Part shown: piece by piece, positions 1 through 6,791 of the stretch
How the letters are laid out: each line of letters begins with the position of its first letter
Numbering within the stretch: position 1 is the first letter of the stretch
Translations under genes and position numbers: made by a program
Origin: M269 sp964625615
GTDB lineage: Bacteria; Pseudomonadota; Gammaproteobacteria; Enterobacterales; Alteromonadaceae
Assembly: GCA_964625615.1 (NCBI GenBank)
Contig: CAZVDU010000158.1
Location: 1-9,031, forward strand
Length of the DNA: 9,031 nt
Direction: 5' to 3'
The notes under the pieces: generated by a model
The model's input: the letters and a program-made list of their open reading frames with translations, nothing else
What the model was told of the DNA's origin: nothing
The model's database searches: none

Positions 1-22
1 AGTCGGATATTGTTGTTGTCCT

Positions 23-799
23 ATGCGGTACTTAAAGATTCAAAAGATTCATTTGTTACTCTTTGTGGTTTTGATTATTTCTCCCGTAGAAGCTTACATG
101 AAGCAAGAAGGCGTCAATTCAGAGATCATTTTAGATCAAGCTGGCGAGAGGGCGGTAGAAATATTTACACAGCGAGTATTAGAACGAGCCTACAGAGAAT
201 TAGGTATAAAGGTTAGATACAATGTGGTGCCTCTTGCAAGAAGTTACAGAGAAGCTAATTCAGGGCGTTTAGATGGGTTGCGAGGAAGAGTAGGTACAGT
301 GCCTGGTTCCTATCCTAACCTTATCAAAATCGATGTACCTCTTGTTACCTTCAACGTAATTTTAATCGTGAATAAAGAAGCTTGCCGTATCGTTACATCC
401 AATCCAGGGCAAGAATGTGACATAAATCAATTAAGCCGGGTGGGCACTGTAAGAGGGTTCAAAGCCTTGCAGGATTATCAAGAAGAGAACCCTTTACCTT
501 TTGATGTTTTGGAGCTGGTATCAAAAGAACAAACGTTGGAAATGTTAGCTGCTAATAAGCTGCAAGCAGCTATTTTGACAGAGTCATTAGTTCCTGATTC
601 GTTGTTTGAACAACACCCTTATTGGTCTAGCTATTTGTTAACTTCTGTTGGCTTGTTTCATTATCTTAATAACAAACATGAGGATTTAGTGCGAGATATC
701 ACGCACGTTTTATCTGATCTTGAATGCACCGGATGGCTAGAAGAACAGCGTCAAGTTCATAAGTTGAAGATTAAGAGTTTAGCAAAGTCTCTGCCATAG
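23..799 (+). CDS. Exported substrate-binding-like protein (type 2 periplasmic binding fold, SBP_bac_3-like)
   Basis: A 258-residue protein that looks like a periplasmic solute-binding protein of the amino-acid-binding (SBP_bac_3-like) type. Residues 1-24 form a signal peptide: a basic start, a hydrophobic core at about 10-20, and PVEA just before the likely cut after A24. The mature protein has the usual alternating beta/alpha pattern. A stretch at about 68-90 (VVPLARSYREANSGRLDG) resembles the segment seen in many marine gammaproteobacterial members, where a basic residue and an 'A.SGRLDG' turn follow the second strand. C121 and C132 could pair in the periplasm. No permease or ATPase gene lies nearby, so it may be an orphan binding or sensory protein rather than part of an ABC importer. 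There is no convincing ribosome binding site before this ATG and the frame is open to the window edge. The start is therefore chosen for the signal peptide, and an upstream start is possible. The ligand is unknown. Confidence 0.75.
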   Translation: MRYLKIQKIHLLLFVVLIISPVEAYMKQEGVNSEIILDQAGERAVEIFTQRVLERAYRELGIKVRYNVVPLARSYREANSGRLDGLRGRVGTVPGSYPNLIKIDVPLVTFNVILIVNKEACRIVTSNPGQECDINQLSRVGTVRGFKALQDYQEENPLPFDVLELVSKEQTLEMLAANKLQAAILTESLVPDSLFEQHPYWSSYLLTSVGLFHYLNNKHEDLVRDITHVLSDLECTGWLEEQRQVHKLKIKSLAKSLP

Positions 800-1161
800 T
801 CGTGCAATGGTTTTATAATTAACTATAAAATTTTTTGGTTTCATTTAATAATTTAAATGTTTAAAATTTTACCCGGTAGCATTGTTTTTAAGGAGTGTCA
901 ATATTTTACCTTTTTGTATTTTAATACTTATTAATGTGTAGATAATTACCTCTCTTTAACTTATTATACTTTCGTATAGTCCTGTTACTTTTAAATTTAA
1001 ATTTTCATGAATTGGACGACATATTCTTGCGTTATCTGTGAAGGCATACTACATATTTAAATATCCTTTTTTAGTTTGGTTAAGAGCTATAGTTGTTATG
1101 GCATTATGCCTCATGGATGATTTTTAGAATCCAATTGAGATTGTAGGGTGAGAGTCAGTAT
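800..1161. other. Long AT-rich spacer upstream of the chemoreceptor gene
   Basis: This 362-base stretch carries no credible gene. By hand count 801-1160 is 27% GC, clearly below the flanking coding DNA. It contains several short perfect inverted repeats: CATTTAA/TTAAATG at 842-848/853-859, the 12-base palindrome ATATTTAAATAT at 1053-1064, and GGCAT-T-ATGCC at 1100-1110, about 50 bases before the chemoreceptor start. A TATACT hexamer at 965-970 could be a -10 box, but no good -35 lies at the right distance. I also see no clear sigma-28 flagellar promoter. The chemoreceptor promoter very likely lies here, at a position I cannot fix. Confidence 0.5.
811..836 (+). terminator. Possible weak AT-only hairpin terminator after the binding-protein gene
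   Basis: TTTTATA (811-817) and TATAAAA (824-830) form a 7-bp stem around a 6-base loop, followed directly by six T residues (831-836). It sits 11 bases past the stop codon, where a terminator would be expected. The stem holds no G or C, so it would be weak and could be chance in this AT-rich stretch. Confidence 0.35.
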
Positions 1162-2757
1162 ATGAGCGAATGGTGTATTGAGACCAAGTTTAAGGTGCTT
1201 TTGATTAGCTTGTTTGTGCTGTTGGTGATGAACATTATCAGCATGATCGAGATAAATAAGACAGGGTACTTTACATTTCTTGAGCGTGAGCACGGCATCG
1301 GTATTGAAACTATTCTCATTAATATCAATAAATTAGAAGATACATCTGATGGTGATGATTTATCCCAAATACTCAATCGTAGAAACTCAGACTTCCATGA
1401 ACAGGGAATGAGGCAAGGTGTTCTATTTGCCAAAGAACAAGCCATTGCGTGTTTAGATGCTGTTATCAGCGTTGAGGTTCTCCTGTTTAGGTTACTCGGT
1501 TTTGGTGAGGCGATTGATATTTGTGACGCTGACATTATTGCTAACGATCAAATGTTGAGCAAAATTAACGCTCTTGAAAAAGGTAATATCAGTAAAGATG
1601 AATTTATAGACCAAATACAGGCGCCTTTAAAAAAGCTGCAATATCATACAGAGCGATTTGCCATTCTTATTCCAGAAATCAGGGCATTTATGACGACCCT
1701 GATTATTACGATGACACTCGTATTATCAATTGGAATAATTATTGCCTTCGTTTATGTATTAAGAGATGTCCAAAAGTCACTGAATCTGCTTAATGGGGAA
1801 ATCAAAATCATCGAGTCGAATAATGACTTATCACATCGTATTCTTGTTCGGAGAGAAGATGAAATAGGCGATGTTGGTATCTCTTTCCAAGGCCTATTAG
1901 GTAAGTTCTCGAGTATAGTCAGTAACATTATTTCGTCAAATACAGTACTTGACTCTGAAAGTAAGAAGCTAAAGCAGTTAGCCGAGAACTCAAATGATAG
2001 TGTGGCAGAACAGTTTGAAATGTCTGGGCAGGTATCTACTGCAATAGAGCATATGACACAAGCTATTCAAGAAGTTGCAGAAAACATTACTAAAGTCGCT
2101 AAGGAAGTAGGTGACGTAGATCAGTCTGCTAGAGAAGGACAAAGTGTTGTTAATAAGACAATTGGCGACTTGAATGGATTAGGTCACGATGTCTCAGCTG
2201 CCGCAGACGTTGTCGATCAACTTGCAACCAGTGGTGAAAAGGTTGGAAATGTACTTGCAGTTATTACACAAATTGCTGATCAGACCAATTTGTTGGCGTT
2301 GAACGCTGCTATTGAAGCTGCGCGTGCAGGAGAGCATGGACGCGGCTTTGCTGTTGTCTCGGATGAAGTACGAACACTGGCCAATAAAACGCAAGAATCT
2401 ACTCAAGAAATAGGCGCCATCATATCTGATTTTAAAACAGGTTCTGAGGCTGCAGTTGCCGCTATGAAGAGGAGTCAAGAAAAAGCGCAGGAAACCATCA
2501 GAAATGCAGATGGAGCAGTAAACTCTCTCAATACGATTGCTGAGTTGTCTGGTCAGATTAATGATCATGCTAGTCAGGTGGCAGTTGCCGCCGAGCAACA
2601 AACTCAGGTGCTAGAAGGTATCAACCAAAATGTATCTACTTTGGCTTCTTCAGCAGAAAAAGCAAAGGATATTGCTGTTCAAACACACGAAACAGCTCTT
2701 GTTGTGAGCTCTAATGTCGATTCGATGAGCGATATGGTTAGCTCATTTAAAGCGTAA
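1162..2757 (+). CDS. Methyl-accepting chemotaxis protein (transmembrane chemoreceptor)
   Basis: A 531-residue chemoreceptor that would sense a ligand in the periplasm and control the CheA kinase through CheW in the cytoplasm. TM1 is at about 11-29, followed by a helical periplasmic domain of about 145 residues (30-175) that starts with an acidic/aromatic FTFLEREH segment, and TM2 at about 176-200. A HAMP linker follows at about 200-255, with the typical RREDEIGD block at 230-237. The long coiled-coil signalling domain fills the rest. Its conserved hairpin tip is at about 370-415, including NLLALNAAIEAARAGE and GRGFAVV. About 144 residues follow the tip, which fits the long 40-heptad class. 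The C terminus ends in SFKA with no CheR-tethering pentapeptide. AGGGTGAGAG (about 1145-1154) is the ribosome binding site. The sensor domain family and ligand are not recognised. Confidence 0.95.
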   Translation: MSEWCIETKFKVLLISLFVLLVMNIISMIEINKTGYFTFLEREHGIGIETILININKLEDTSDGDDLSQILNRRNSDFHEQGMRQGVLFAKEQAIACLDAVISVEVLLFRLLGFGEAIDICDADIIANDQMLSKINALEKGNISKDEFIDQIQAPLKKLQYHTERFAILIPEIRAFMTTLIITMTLVLSIGIIIAFVYVLRDVQKSLNLLNGEIKIIESNNDLSHRILVRREDEIGDVGISFQGLLGKFSSIVSNIISSNTVLDSESKKLKQLAENSNDSVAEQFEMSGQVSTAIEHMTQAIQEVAENITKVAKEVGDVDQSAREGQSVVNKTIGDLNGLGHDVSAAADVVDQLATSGEKVGNVLAVITQIADQTNLLALNAAIEAARAGEHGRGFAVVSDEVRTLANKTQESTQEIGAIISDFKTGSEAAVAAMKRSQEKAQETIRNADGAVNSLNTIAELSGQINDHASQVAVAAEQQTQVLEGINQNVSTLASSAEKAKDIAVQTHETALVVSSNVDSMSDMVSSFKA

Positions 2758-2801
2758 TTTAAGATTTAGATTATCTATTATAATTAAAGAGGAAAGTTAG
2801 A

Positions 2802-3992
2802 ATGCGTAAATTAGTTGGAACACTGGTTTTAAGTAGTTGCTCATGTCTGTCAATTGCTGGTCCTTGGGGGAATGATTTCGGTATATCTTATGATTCAGTA
2901 GCTGGTGGTATGGGCGCGTCAACTTATGCGAATCCTTATACCGCAACATCAGCAGTCTTTGGGAATCCTGCGACCTTACTCAAGTTTAAAGAGACACCTA
3001 GGACTGTCACCTTTGGTGCTGCTTACGTTAATATTGATTTTAGGTTAAATCACGATGGTATCGTCACCGGAGCACCTTTTTCCGGAAAATCTGACACGGT
3101 TAATTTCTTGGTGCCTAATGCATCTGTTATTACGCAGCTAAGTGACGATTTAGCAATAGGAGGCGGATTTGGAATTACAGCGGGATTGGGTGCCGATTTT
3201 AGAAATGATACACCGCTCAGCCCTGGGATTAACTATATAGCCTTTGGTAATAACTTTTCGATTGCTAAAAAGCTCAGTGATAGTTGGACCATCGGTGCCA
3301 CTGCAACTATGGGGTTTGGCTTATTGGAGTTAGGTCCGGTTCAATCAAGTGGGACAGTCAATGATATCGGTTTTAGAGGCACATTAGGAGCGCTCTATGA
3401 TAAAGGTAACTTCTCCTTTTCAGCGCATTACTCGTCTAAGCTAGGGTTTGAGTTTGATAACGTATTCTTGATTTCAGGTAACGAGTTCGGCGATGTGCCT
3501 CTAGAGCAGCCTTCAGAAGTCGTACTTGGTTTAAGTTATCGCTTTGCGGAGCATTGGGATTGGCAAGCAGCGCTTTTGTTTAAAAACTGGGGAGATGCCG
3601 ATGGCTATGAAGATATCTGGGAAGATCAAGAAATCTTAACGACGGGTTTTCAGTACAGTAAAGATAAGTGGGCTTATCGCTTCGGCTTTGGCGTAACAAG
3701 TGATTTACGTAGAGAAGATTTAGGCAGCACTTTTGCGGGTAATACGACATTAGGTTTTGGTGGACAAGCTATACCGCTTAATCCTACTGTGATTGAATTC
3801 TTACAAGCATCGCTGGCGCCTTCATTTTGGGATTACCACGTTAGCGCTGGGATAGGTTATTCCTTTAGTGATGTCACAAGGTTGGATGTTTTCGTTGCTC
3901 AGATTTTTGGGGACGAAGAAGTGATTAGTGTAAATAACCAAACTGATGTTGATTTTCTACAATTAGGTGGTGGCTTTACCTGGACGTTTTAG
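2802..3992 (+). CDS. OmpP1/FadL-family outer-membrane channel for hydrophobic compounds
   Basis: A 396-residue outer-membrane beta-barrel of the OmpP1/FadL/TodX family, which lets long-chain fatty acids or other hydrophobic molecules cross the outer membrane by lateral diffusion. Residues 1-19 are a signal peptide, with the likely cut after A19 or G20. The mature N terminus has the glycine-rich hatch segment, including AGGMGAS (34-40) and the family's FGNPATL motif with N55-P56-A57. Repeated amphipathic strands follow, with the W/N-rich YRFAEHWDWQ...KNWGD strand pair near 246-264. The protein ends in FTWTF with a terminal phenylalanine, as barrel proteins need for BAM recognition. The length is slightly short of E. 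coli FadL but normal for the wider family. AGAGGAAAG (2788-2796) is a strong ribosome binding site. The gene lies 44 bases after the chemoreceptor and could be co-transcribed with it. Substrate unknown. Confidence 0.9.
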   Translation: MRKLVGTLVLSSCSCLSIAGPWGNDFGISYDSVAGGMGASTYANPYTATSAVFGNPATLLKFKETPRTVTFGAAYVNIDFRLNHDGIVTGAPFSGKSDTVNFLVPNASVITQLSDDLAIGGGFGITAGLGADFRNDTPLSPGINYIAFGNNFSIAKKLSDSWTIGATATMGFGLLELGPVQSSGTVNDIGFRGTLGALYDKGNFSFSAHYSSKLGFEFDNVFLISGNEFGDVPLEQPSEVVLGLSYRFAEHWDWQAALLFKNWGDADGYEDIWEDQEILTTGFQYSKDKWAYRFGFGVTSDLRREDLGSTFAGNTTLGFGGQAIPLNPTVIEFLQASLAPSFWDYHVSAGIGYSFSDVTRLDVFVAQIFGDEEVISVNNQTDVDFLQLGGGFTWTF

Positions 3993-4000
3993 CAGTAATA

Positions 4001-4026
4001 AGTCGTAGCTCGTCTGAGCTACGACT
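4001..4026. terminator. Perfect 11-bp hairpin between convergent genes
   Basis: AGTCGTAGCTC (4001-4011) pairs perfectly with GAGCTACGACT (4016-4026) around the 4-base loop GTCT. It starts 8 bases after the channel gene's stop and lies 15 bases beyond the stop of the opposing VOC gene, so it could serve both strands. Neither side carries a clear T-run, so a classical Rho-independent terminator is not fully met. It may instead stabilise the 3' ends of the transcripts. Confidence 0.65.
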
Positions 4027-4041
4027 ATCTACTCAATAATA

Positions 4042-4413
4042 TTAAGCAGCCATTTCATAGAAACAAATTTTGTTGCCATCTATGTCACGTACATAAGCAC
4101 CGTAAAAGAAATCAAAGCGTTGGCCAGGTTCTCCGTCACAAGTCGCACCCAGTTCAATTGCTTTAGCGTACAATGCATCAACACCTGCTTTATCGCCACC
4201 GGAAAACGCAACCATAACACCATTACCTGGAGAAGGGTCGTTCTCGTCGAACGGGATACAGATTGAAAGCATGGGAGCTCCAGGCTCTTTACCATAGAAC
4301 TTGATGCGGTCCATTCCCATTAATTGCTTAGCGCCTAGCTCGCCTAACAAGCTACCGTAAAAAGCTTCCGCTTTTTCCATATCACTGACACCGACCGTTA
4401 TGTATCCTAGCAT
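4042..4413 (-). CDS. VOC-superfamily (glyoxalase/bleomycin-resistance fold) small protein
   Basis: A 123-residue single-domain protein with two beta-alpha-beta-beta-beta modules of the vicinal oxygen chelate fold. The first module shows the ITVGVSDMEKAEAFY signature (5-19). The second runs from VMVAFSGGDKAGVDALY (66-82) to the closing YVRDIDGNKICFYE (107-120). Members usually act as cytoplasmic dimers on small molecules: glyoxalases, dioxygenases, or drug- and toxin-binding proteins. The usual metal ligands are mostly absent: Y4 stands where the first His is expected and M67 where the second is, while E120 is kept. A metal-free or altered role is therefore likely. AAAGAGGAA (minus strand, 4421-4429) is a good ribosome binding site seven bases before the start. 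It is transcribed alone, divergent from the monooxygenase operon. The exact function is unknown. Confidence 0.85.
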   Translation of the reverse strand: MLGYITVGVSDMEKAEAFYGSLLGELGAKQLMGMDRIKFYGKEPGAPMLSICIPFDENDPSPGNGVMVAFSGGDKAGVDALYAKAIELGATCDGEPGQRFDFFYGAYVRDIDGNKICFYEMAA

Positions 4414-4663
4414 TGAGATATTCCTCTTTAGTTGATTTTTCTGCCACCCAAGACGGGGTATTGGCGTTGTTTGAAATATGAATATAGGTTGTAGACCTCA
4501 ATAAACAGGAAAAATTTCCATTAAATCGGTACGCCTAAGATAAACCATTTCAACGTTGTAACCTTGCCATTCCATTTTTCTGGCAATCGATGATCAAAAG
4601 AGAAGTACGTTCAATAAATAAATTGATATATTGGCTAAGTTTTAATGCACAGGAGCACGTTTT
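4414..4663. promoter_or_regulatory. Divergent intergenic region with likely promoters of the VOC gene and the monooxygenase operon
   Basis: These 250 bases separate two divergent genes and must hold both promoters. On the minus strand, TTGAGG (complement of 4496-4501) and TATTTC (complement of 4473-4478) have a 17-base spacer. On the plus strand, TTGGCG (4461-4466) and TATAGG (4483-4488) have a 16-base spacer. Both are imperfect sigma-70 matches and are only candidates. No small gene is credible here. Confidence 0.4.
4564..4586. promoter_or_regulatory. Inverted repeat TTGCCA-N11-TGGCAA, candidate operator
   Basis: TTGCCA at 4564-4569 is mirrored by TGGCAA at 4581-4586 with an 11-base spacer, giving half-site centres 17 bases apart. 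It lies about 80 bases upstream of the first gene of the monooxygenase operon. The perfect palindrome CAACGTTG is just upstream at 4551-4558. Either could be a binding site for a dimeric regulator. No regulator gene is present in the window to support this, and a six-base repeat can occur by chance. Confidence 0.25.
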
Positions 4664-5287
4664 TTGAACGATATTCACTTCTATGAACCCAAAAACGGAC
4701 ATGGATTGTGTCACGATCCTTTTAACGCCATTATTGCCCCAAGGCCTATAGGTTGGATTTCGTCACAAGATCAAGTTGGCAATGTTAATTTAGCGCCTTA
4801 CAGTTTTTTTAACGCGCTCAATTACAAACCGCCTATTATTGGTTTTTCAAGTCAAGGCTATAAAGATTCCGTACGCAATATTGAATTAACCGGTGAGTTT
4901 TGTTGGAACCTTGTTTCTCAATCTCTGGTTGATGCCATGAATCAGACAAGTGCTGCTGTAGAGTCGGCAGTTGATGAATTCGAGCTAGCTGAACTTGAAC
5001 GTATTGAGTCGACCTTGGTTAATGTGCCTCGTGTCAAAGATAGTCCAGTAAGTATGGAGTGCCGCTTATCACAAGTTGTGCAATTAAAAGGCGCCGACGG
5101 TCAGTTATGTGATAGCTGGCTTGTTATGGGCGAAGTGGTTGGCGTGCACATTAACCAAGCCGTTATTAATGACGGTATATACAATACCCTATTGGCTAAG
5201 CCTGTTATGCGTGGTGGTGGAACCGGTGACTATTTCACGATAGAAGAACTAAATAAATTCCAACTGTTACGACCGACCCAAGGGTAG
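4664..5287 (+). CDS. Flavin-reductase-like, FMN-binding split-barrel protein
   Basis: A 207-residue cytoplasmic protein of the flavin reductase-like (Flavin_Reduct) family, which binds FMN in a split beta-barrel. Many members reduce flavin with NAD(P)H and pass it to a monooxygenase. The N-terminal block is diagnostic: FYEPKNGHGLCHDPFNAI is followed by APRPIGWISS (about 26-35), then NLAPYSFFNALNYKPPIIGFSS (42-63), where the flavin phosphate and ring would bind. The central GEFCWNL block and the later SPVSMECRL block are also typical. Length matches the family. The start is TTG (4664-4666): AGGAG at 4651-4655 is eight bases upstream, there is no in-frame ATG close by, and the homologous N-terminal sequence begins exactly here. 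It is the first gene of the operon, 12 bases before the monooxygenase gene. The precise reaction is uncertain. Confidence 0.88.
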   Translation: MNDIHFYEPKNGHGLCHDPFNAIIAPRPIGWISSQDQVGNVNLAPYSFFNALNYKPPIIGFSSQGYKDSVRNIELTGEFCWNLVSQSLVDAMNQTSAAVESAVDEFELAELERIESTLVNVPRVKDSPVSMECRLSQVVQLKGADGQLCDSWLVMGEVVGVHINQAVINDGIYNTLLAKPVMRGGGTGDYFTIEELNKFQLLRPTQG

Positions 5288-5299
5288 TATGAGTTAACG

Positions 5300-6763
5300 A
5301 TGAGTAATCAAGATTACACTGTCATCATTATTGGCAGCGGATTTGGTGGTCAGTGTGCTGCCATTAATTTGTTAAAAGAAGGTATTGAGGATTTTATTAT
5401 CCTTGAACGTCGTTCTTTTATTGGAGGCACGTGGATTCAAAATAGCTACCCCGGCGCCGCTGTTGACGTTCAATCACCTTTGTATTCATTTTCTTTTGAG
5501 TCCTATGATTGGACACAGCTCTTTGCAGAACAAGCTGAACTAAAAGCATATACCGAGTCCATTTTCGTAAAGTATGGGTTGGCAGATAAAACTTTGATGA
5601 ATAGGAATGTCGAGCAGGCAGAGTGGGATGAAGAAGATGCCCGCTGGCGAGTTCGAGTGAGTGAAGGAGAGGTTTTGAGCGCTCAGTTTTTAGTGAACGC
5701 ATCAGGACAGTTGAGTAAGCCGGTGACTCCGGACTTTGAAGGTAAGGACTCATTTAAAGGGGCGTCGTTTCACACCAATGACTGGGATCATTCAGTTGAT
5801 TACATTAATAAAAACGTTGCTATTATTGGCAGTGGCGCCAGTGCAGCTCAAATCATTCCAGCCATCGCTGATAAAGTTAAACATCTACATGTGTTTCAAC
5901 GCACACCACATTGGGTGTTGCCTCGTGGAGATAAAGTGTTCACATCGTGGCAACGCAAGTTGTTAAGACAGCCTTGGGCCTATCAGTTACTTAGGAAGAG
6001 CATTTATTGGGCGCTTGAGTTTCGAGTGGTAGGGTTCAAGTACAGTAGGGCAGCGCTAAATTTATTGGGTGGTATACCTTCTCGACGTATGTTAGAAGAG
6101 CAGGTTAAAGACCCCGAACTTAGGAAGAAGCTAACGCCTGATTTTACTATTGGTTGTAAGCGTATTCTCGTATCGAATACACTTTATCCATCGCTTACTC
6201 GTAGGAATGTTACCTTGCATGATAAGTCTGACGGTATAGAGGCAATCAATGAAACGGGCATCATAACAACTCAGGGTAATCAGGAAGAAGTGGATATTAT
6301 CGTCTACTCTACCGGGTATGATGCTGCTGATGGATTGATTTCGTATGATGTTAAAGGACGAGACAATGAATCATTGAGTCACTTCTGGGAAGATTACCCA
6401 AGAGCTTATTTGGGAACGACTGTGCCTAAGTTCCCCAATTTTTTCGTGGTTACTGGACCTAACACTGGTATTGGCCACACTTCTGCTATTTTCGTTATTG
6501 AGTCACAAGTAAAGTATGTTATCAATAGTATCAAACAAGTGATCCAAAGCGGCAAAAAGCAAGTTGAAGTGTTACCCGAAGCAGAGCAAAGGTACACCGA
6601 TAATGTTCACCGAGAGATGGAAAAAACGGTGTGGCATAACGGGGGTTGCAATAGTTGGTATAAAAGCAAAAGCGGGAAAGTCATTGCCATGTTCCCTGGC
6701 TTCAGCTTTACCTATCGCTATCTGTGTCGGAAGTTTAAGTCAGCAGATCACAAGTTAACCTAG
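5300..6763 (+). CDS. Type I Baeyer-Villiger monooxygenase (FAD- and NADPH-dependent)
   Basis: A 487-residue flavoprotein that would insert one oxygen atom next to a carbonyl group, turning ketones into esters or cyclic ketones into lactones, using FAD, NADPH and O2. The FAD Rossmann motif GSGFGG is at 12-17. The BVMO signature GGTW...YPG...D spans 42-56. The main fingerprint FxGxxxHxxxWD is complete at F152, G154, H158, W162 and D163. The NADPH Rossmann motif GSGASA is at 177-182. IGCKR (284-288) supplies R288, the likely catalytic arginine, and the STGYD motif is at 337-341. Length is normal for the single-domain FMO-like type. The ribosome binding site is weak (GAG at 5291-5293), and the gene may depend partly on translation of the gene 12 bases upstream. 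The substrate is unknown. Hydroxylation or sulfoxidation by a related enzyme is possible, but the fingerprint favours Baeyer-Villiger chemistry. Confidence 0.93.
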   Translation: MSNQDYTVIIIGSGFGGQCAAINLLKEGIEDFIILERRSFIGGTWIQNSYPGAAVDVQSPLYSFSFESYDWTQLFAEQAELKAYTESIFVKYGLADKTLMNRNVEQAEWDEEDARWRVRVSEGEVLSAQFLVNASGQLSKPVTPDFEGKDSFKGASFHTNDWDHSVDYINKNVAIIGSGASAAQIIPAIADKVKHLHVFQRTPHWVLPRGDKVFTSWQRKLLRQPWAYQLLRKSIYWALEFRVVGFKYSRAALNLLGGIPSRRMLEEQVKDPELRKKLTPDFTIGCKRILVSNTLYPSLTRRNVTLHDKSDGIEAINETGIITTQGNQEEVDIIVYSTGYDAADGLISYDVKGRDNESLSHFWEDYPRAYLGTTVPKFPNFFVVTGPNTGIGHTSAIFVIESQVKYVINSIKQVIQSGKKQVEVLPEAEQRYTDNVHREMEKTVWHNGGCNSWYKSKSGKVIAMFPGFSFTYRYLCRKFKSADHKLT

Positions 6764-6791
6764 TAAGCCGAAATGGATAGAGAAGGGTGGT

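Noticed and set aside
965..978. TATAC-TTTC-GTATA small dyad and TATACT hexamer in the chemoreceptor leader
   Set aside because: The stem is only five bases in very AT-rich DNA and no -35 box fits, so I do not call a promoter or operator here.
2779..2784. Perfect TATAAT -10 box just before the FadL-family gene
   Set aside because: A start site about seven bases downstream would fall inside the ribosome binding site at 2788-2796, and there is no matching -35 sequence at 15-18 bases. Chance is likely in this AT-rich stretch.
2829..2840. Lipobox-like L-S-S-C at residues 10-13 of the FadL-family protein
   Set aside because: The hydrophobic segment before it would be too short for a lipoprotein signal, the protein is a beta-barrel with a C-terminal phenylalanine, and a normal cut after A19 or G20 fits better.
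5289..5297. ATG AGT TAA mini-frame between the flavin-reductase-like and monooxygenase genes
   Set aside because: It encodes only two residues and most likely arises by chance in the spacer. The monooxygenase start at 5300 has the conserved N-terminal sequence.
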